Shown here one piece after another: positions 5,185 through 5,656 of a DNA stretch of 5,656 nt. The notes below the pieces were generated by a model. That model searched no databases and was not told where the DNA came from. It saw only the letters and a program-made list of their open reading frames with translations. Source of the stretch: Paracoccaceae bacterium (lineage in GTDB: Bacteria; Pseudomonadota; Alphaproteobacteria; Rhodobacterales; Rhodobacteraceae); NCBI GenBank assembly GCA_013214715.1, contig JABSSB010000060.1:9293-14948 (forward strand), read 5' to 3'. Position numbers and translations under genes: made by a program. How positions within the stretch are numbered: position 1 is the first letter of the stretch; each line of letters starts with the position of its first letter.

Positions 5185-5656
5185 CTAGTCGGCCAGGCGG
5201 TATTCCACCAATTCGCTGCGTAGAAGCGATGTGAAATTGTCATCCCCAACCATGGTGGCCCGCAGCAGGCCAGCTTGGTCGCGCCAGACATCCAAGCCCT
5301 CCAGATTGTCATGCGTGCCAATCAGGCTGCGGAAATGCACGACCAGATCTTCAGCCCCATCCTCGGAGAGAACCATTGATCGCAACTGTGTCCTGAAACC
5401 AAACAGCGCAAAGCTGCGTTCCAGAACGTAAAGCCGCCCGTCAGGGCCGAAATCGGCGGCGACAGGACTGAACCGGCCCGACACGGGTAGGCTGGCTACG
5501 ATCTGCCAGTCTCCGCCCTTCCAACGATAGATCGGGATCGCTCCATCGATACGCCCGCCTTCTGGCAGGGTATGAATGCGCCCGTGCGCATCGACAGCCA
5601 CTGCCTCAAGGGACTTGTTTATGTGCATCCCCGGCCAGCCGGGGTGGAACAGCATC
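5185..5656 (-). CDS. Phytase-like esterase domain protein (5' end outside window)
   Basis: The frame is open to the right edge and gives 156 full codons of the C-terminal part; the ATG at 5655 is internal and the start lies beyond the window. The sequence resembles the 'esterase-like activity of phytase' proteins (Pfam Phytase-like), usually around 300 residues and often exported. Matching elements are KSLEAVAVDAHGRIHTLPEG near the start of the visible part, SPVAADFGPDGRLYVLER in the middle (repeated beta-propeller-like blades), and a terminal block with NLEGLDVWRD, then DDNF and VEYRL. Despite the family name, real substrates are poorly known and phytate hydrolysis should not be assumed. Any signal peptide would lie outside the window. 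It is 95 bases upstream of yhhQ on the same strand, so co-transcription is possible. Confidence 0.85.
   Translation of the reverse strand, partial: MLFHPGWPGMHINKSLEAVAVDAHGRIHTLPEGGRIDGAIPIYRWKGGDWQIVASLPVSGRFSPVAADFGPDGRLYVLERSFALFGFRTQLRSMVLSEDGAEDLVVHFRSLIGTHDNLEGLDVWRDQAGLLRATMVGDDNFTSLLRSELVEYRLAD

Overview
The window looks like a chromosomal segment of an alphaproteobacterium, most likely Rhodobacterales (Roseobacter group). The basis is the high GC content, the compact gene packing, and the character of the proteins: a TrhO of alphaproteobacterial type, ArfB, a VUT-family queuosine-precursor transporter and a phytase-like esterase. No insertion sequence, tRNA, rRNA, CRISPR array, prophage gene or base-composition break is visible.

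Layout. Bases 1-755 (+) hold the 3' part of trhO (tRNA U34 hydroxylase), whose start lies left of the window. It meets a leftward gene block tail to tail with only 3 bases between the stop codons. The leftward block, in transcription order, is arfB (4202-3780), a FabG-type short-chain dehydrogenase (3747-3004), a NylC/DmpA-type self-cleaving P1 (S58) hydrolase (3004-2009) and a PhzS-like FAD monooxygenase (2012-759). The last three are fused by TGATG and ATGA stop/start overlaps, so they are almost certainly co-transcribed and translationally coupled. Together they resemble a small catabolic or tailoring module (amide hydrolysis, NAD-linked oxidoreduction, ring hydroxylation). The substrate cannot be read from the sequence.

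Upstream of arfB, about 260 bases (4203-4459) lack a normal-sized gene but are not empty. On the minus strand they carry a very extended Shine-Dalgarno sequence (15 bases that can pair with the 3' end of 16S rRNA, one as a G:U wobble), an 18-codon GTG-initiated small ORF, two mutually exclusive GC-rich hairpins around its stop codon, a third small hairpin, and an 11-bp intrinsic terminator ending about 25 bases before the arfB start. This has the geometry of a leader-peptide attenuator, or of a terminated small-RNA/small-protein gene, in front of a ribosome-rescue gene. It is the most interesting part of the window.

Right of it, also on the minus strand, are yhhQ (queuosine-precursor transporter, 5089-4460), with a strong hairpin in its 95-base upstream gap, and the C-terminal half of a phytase-like esterase running off the right edge (5656-5185). 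Three proteins concern translation: TrhO and YhhQ relate to the tRNA wobble position, and ArfB rescues stalled ribosomes. Their proximity may be chance.

Three starts were moved from the longest possible ORF: the monooxygenase to ATG 2012, the P1 hydrolase to ATG 3004 and YhhQ to ATG 5089.
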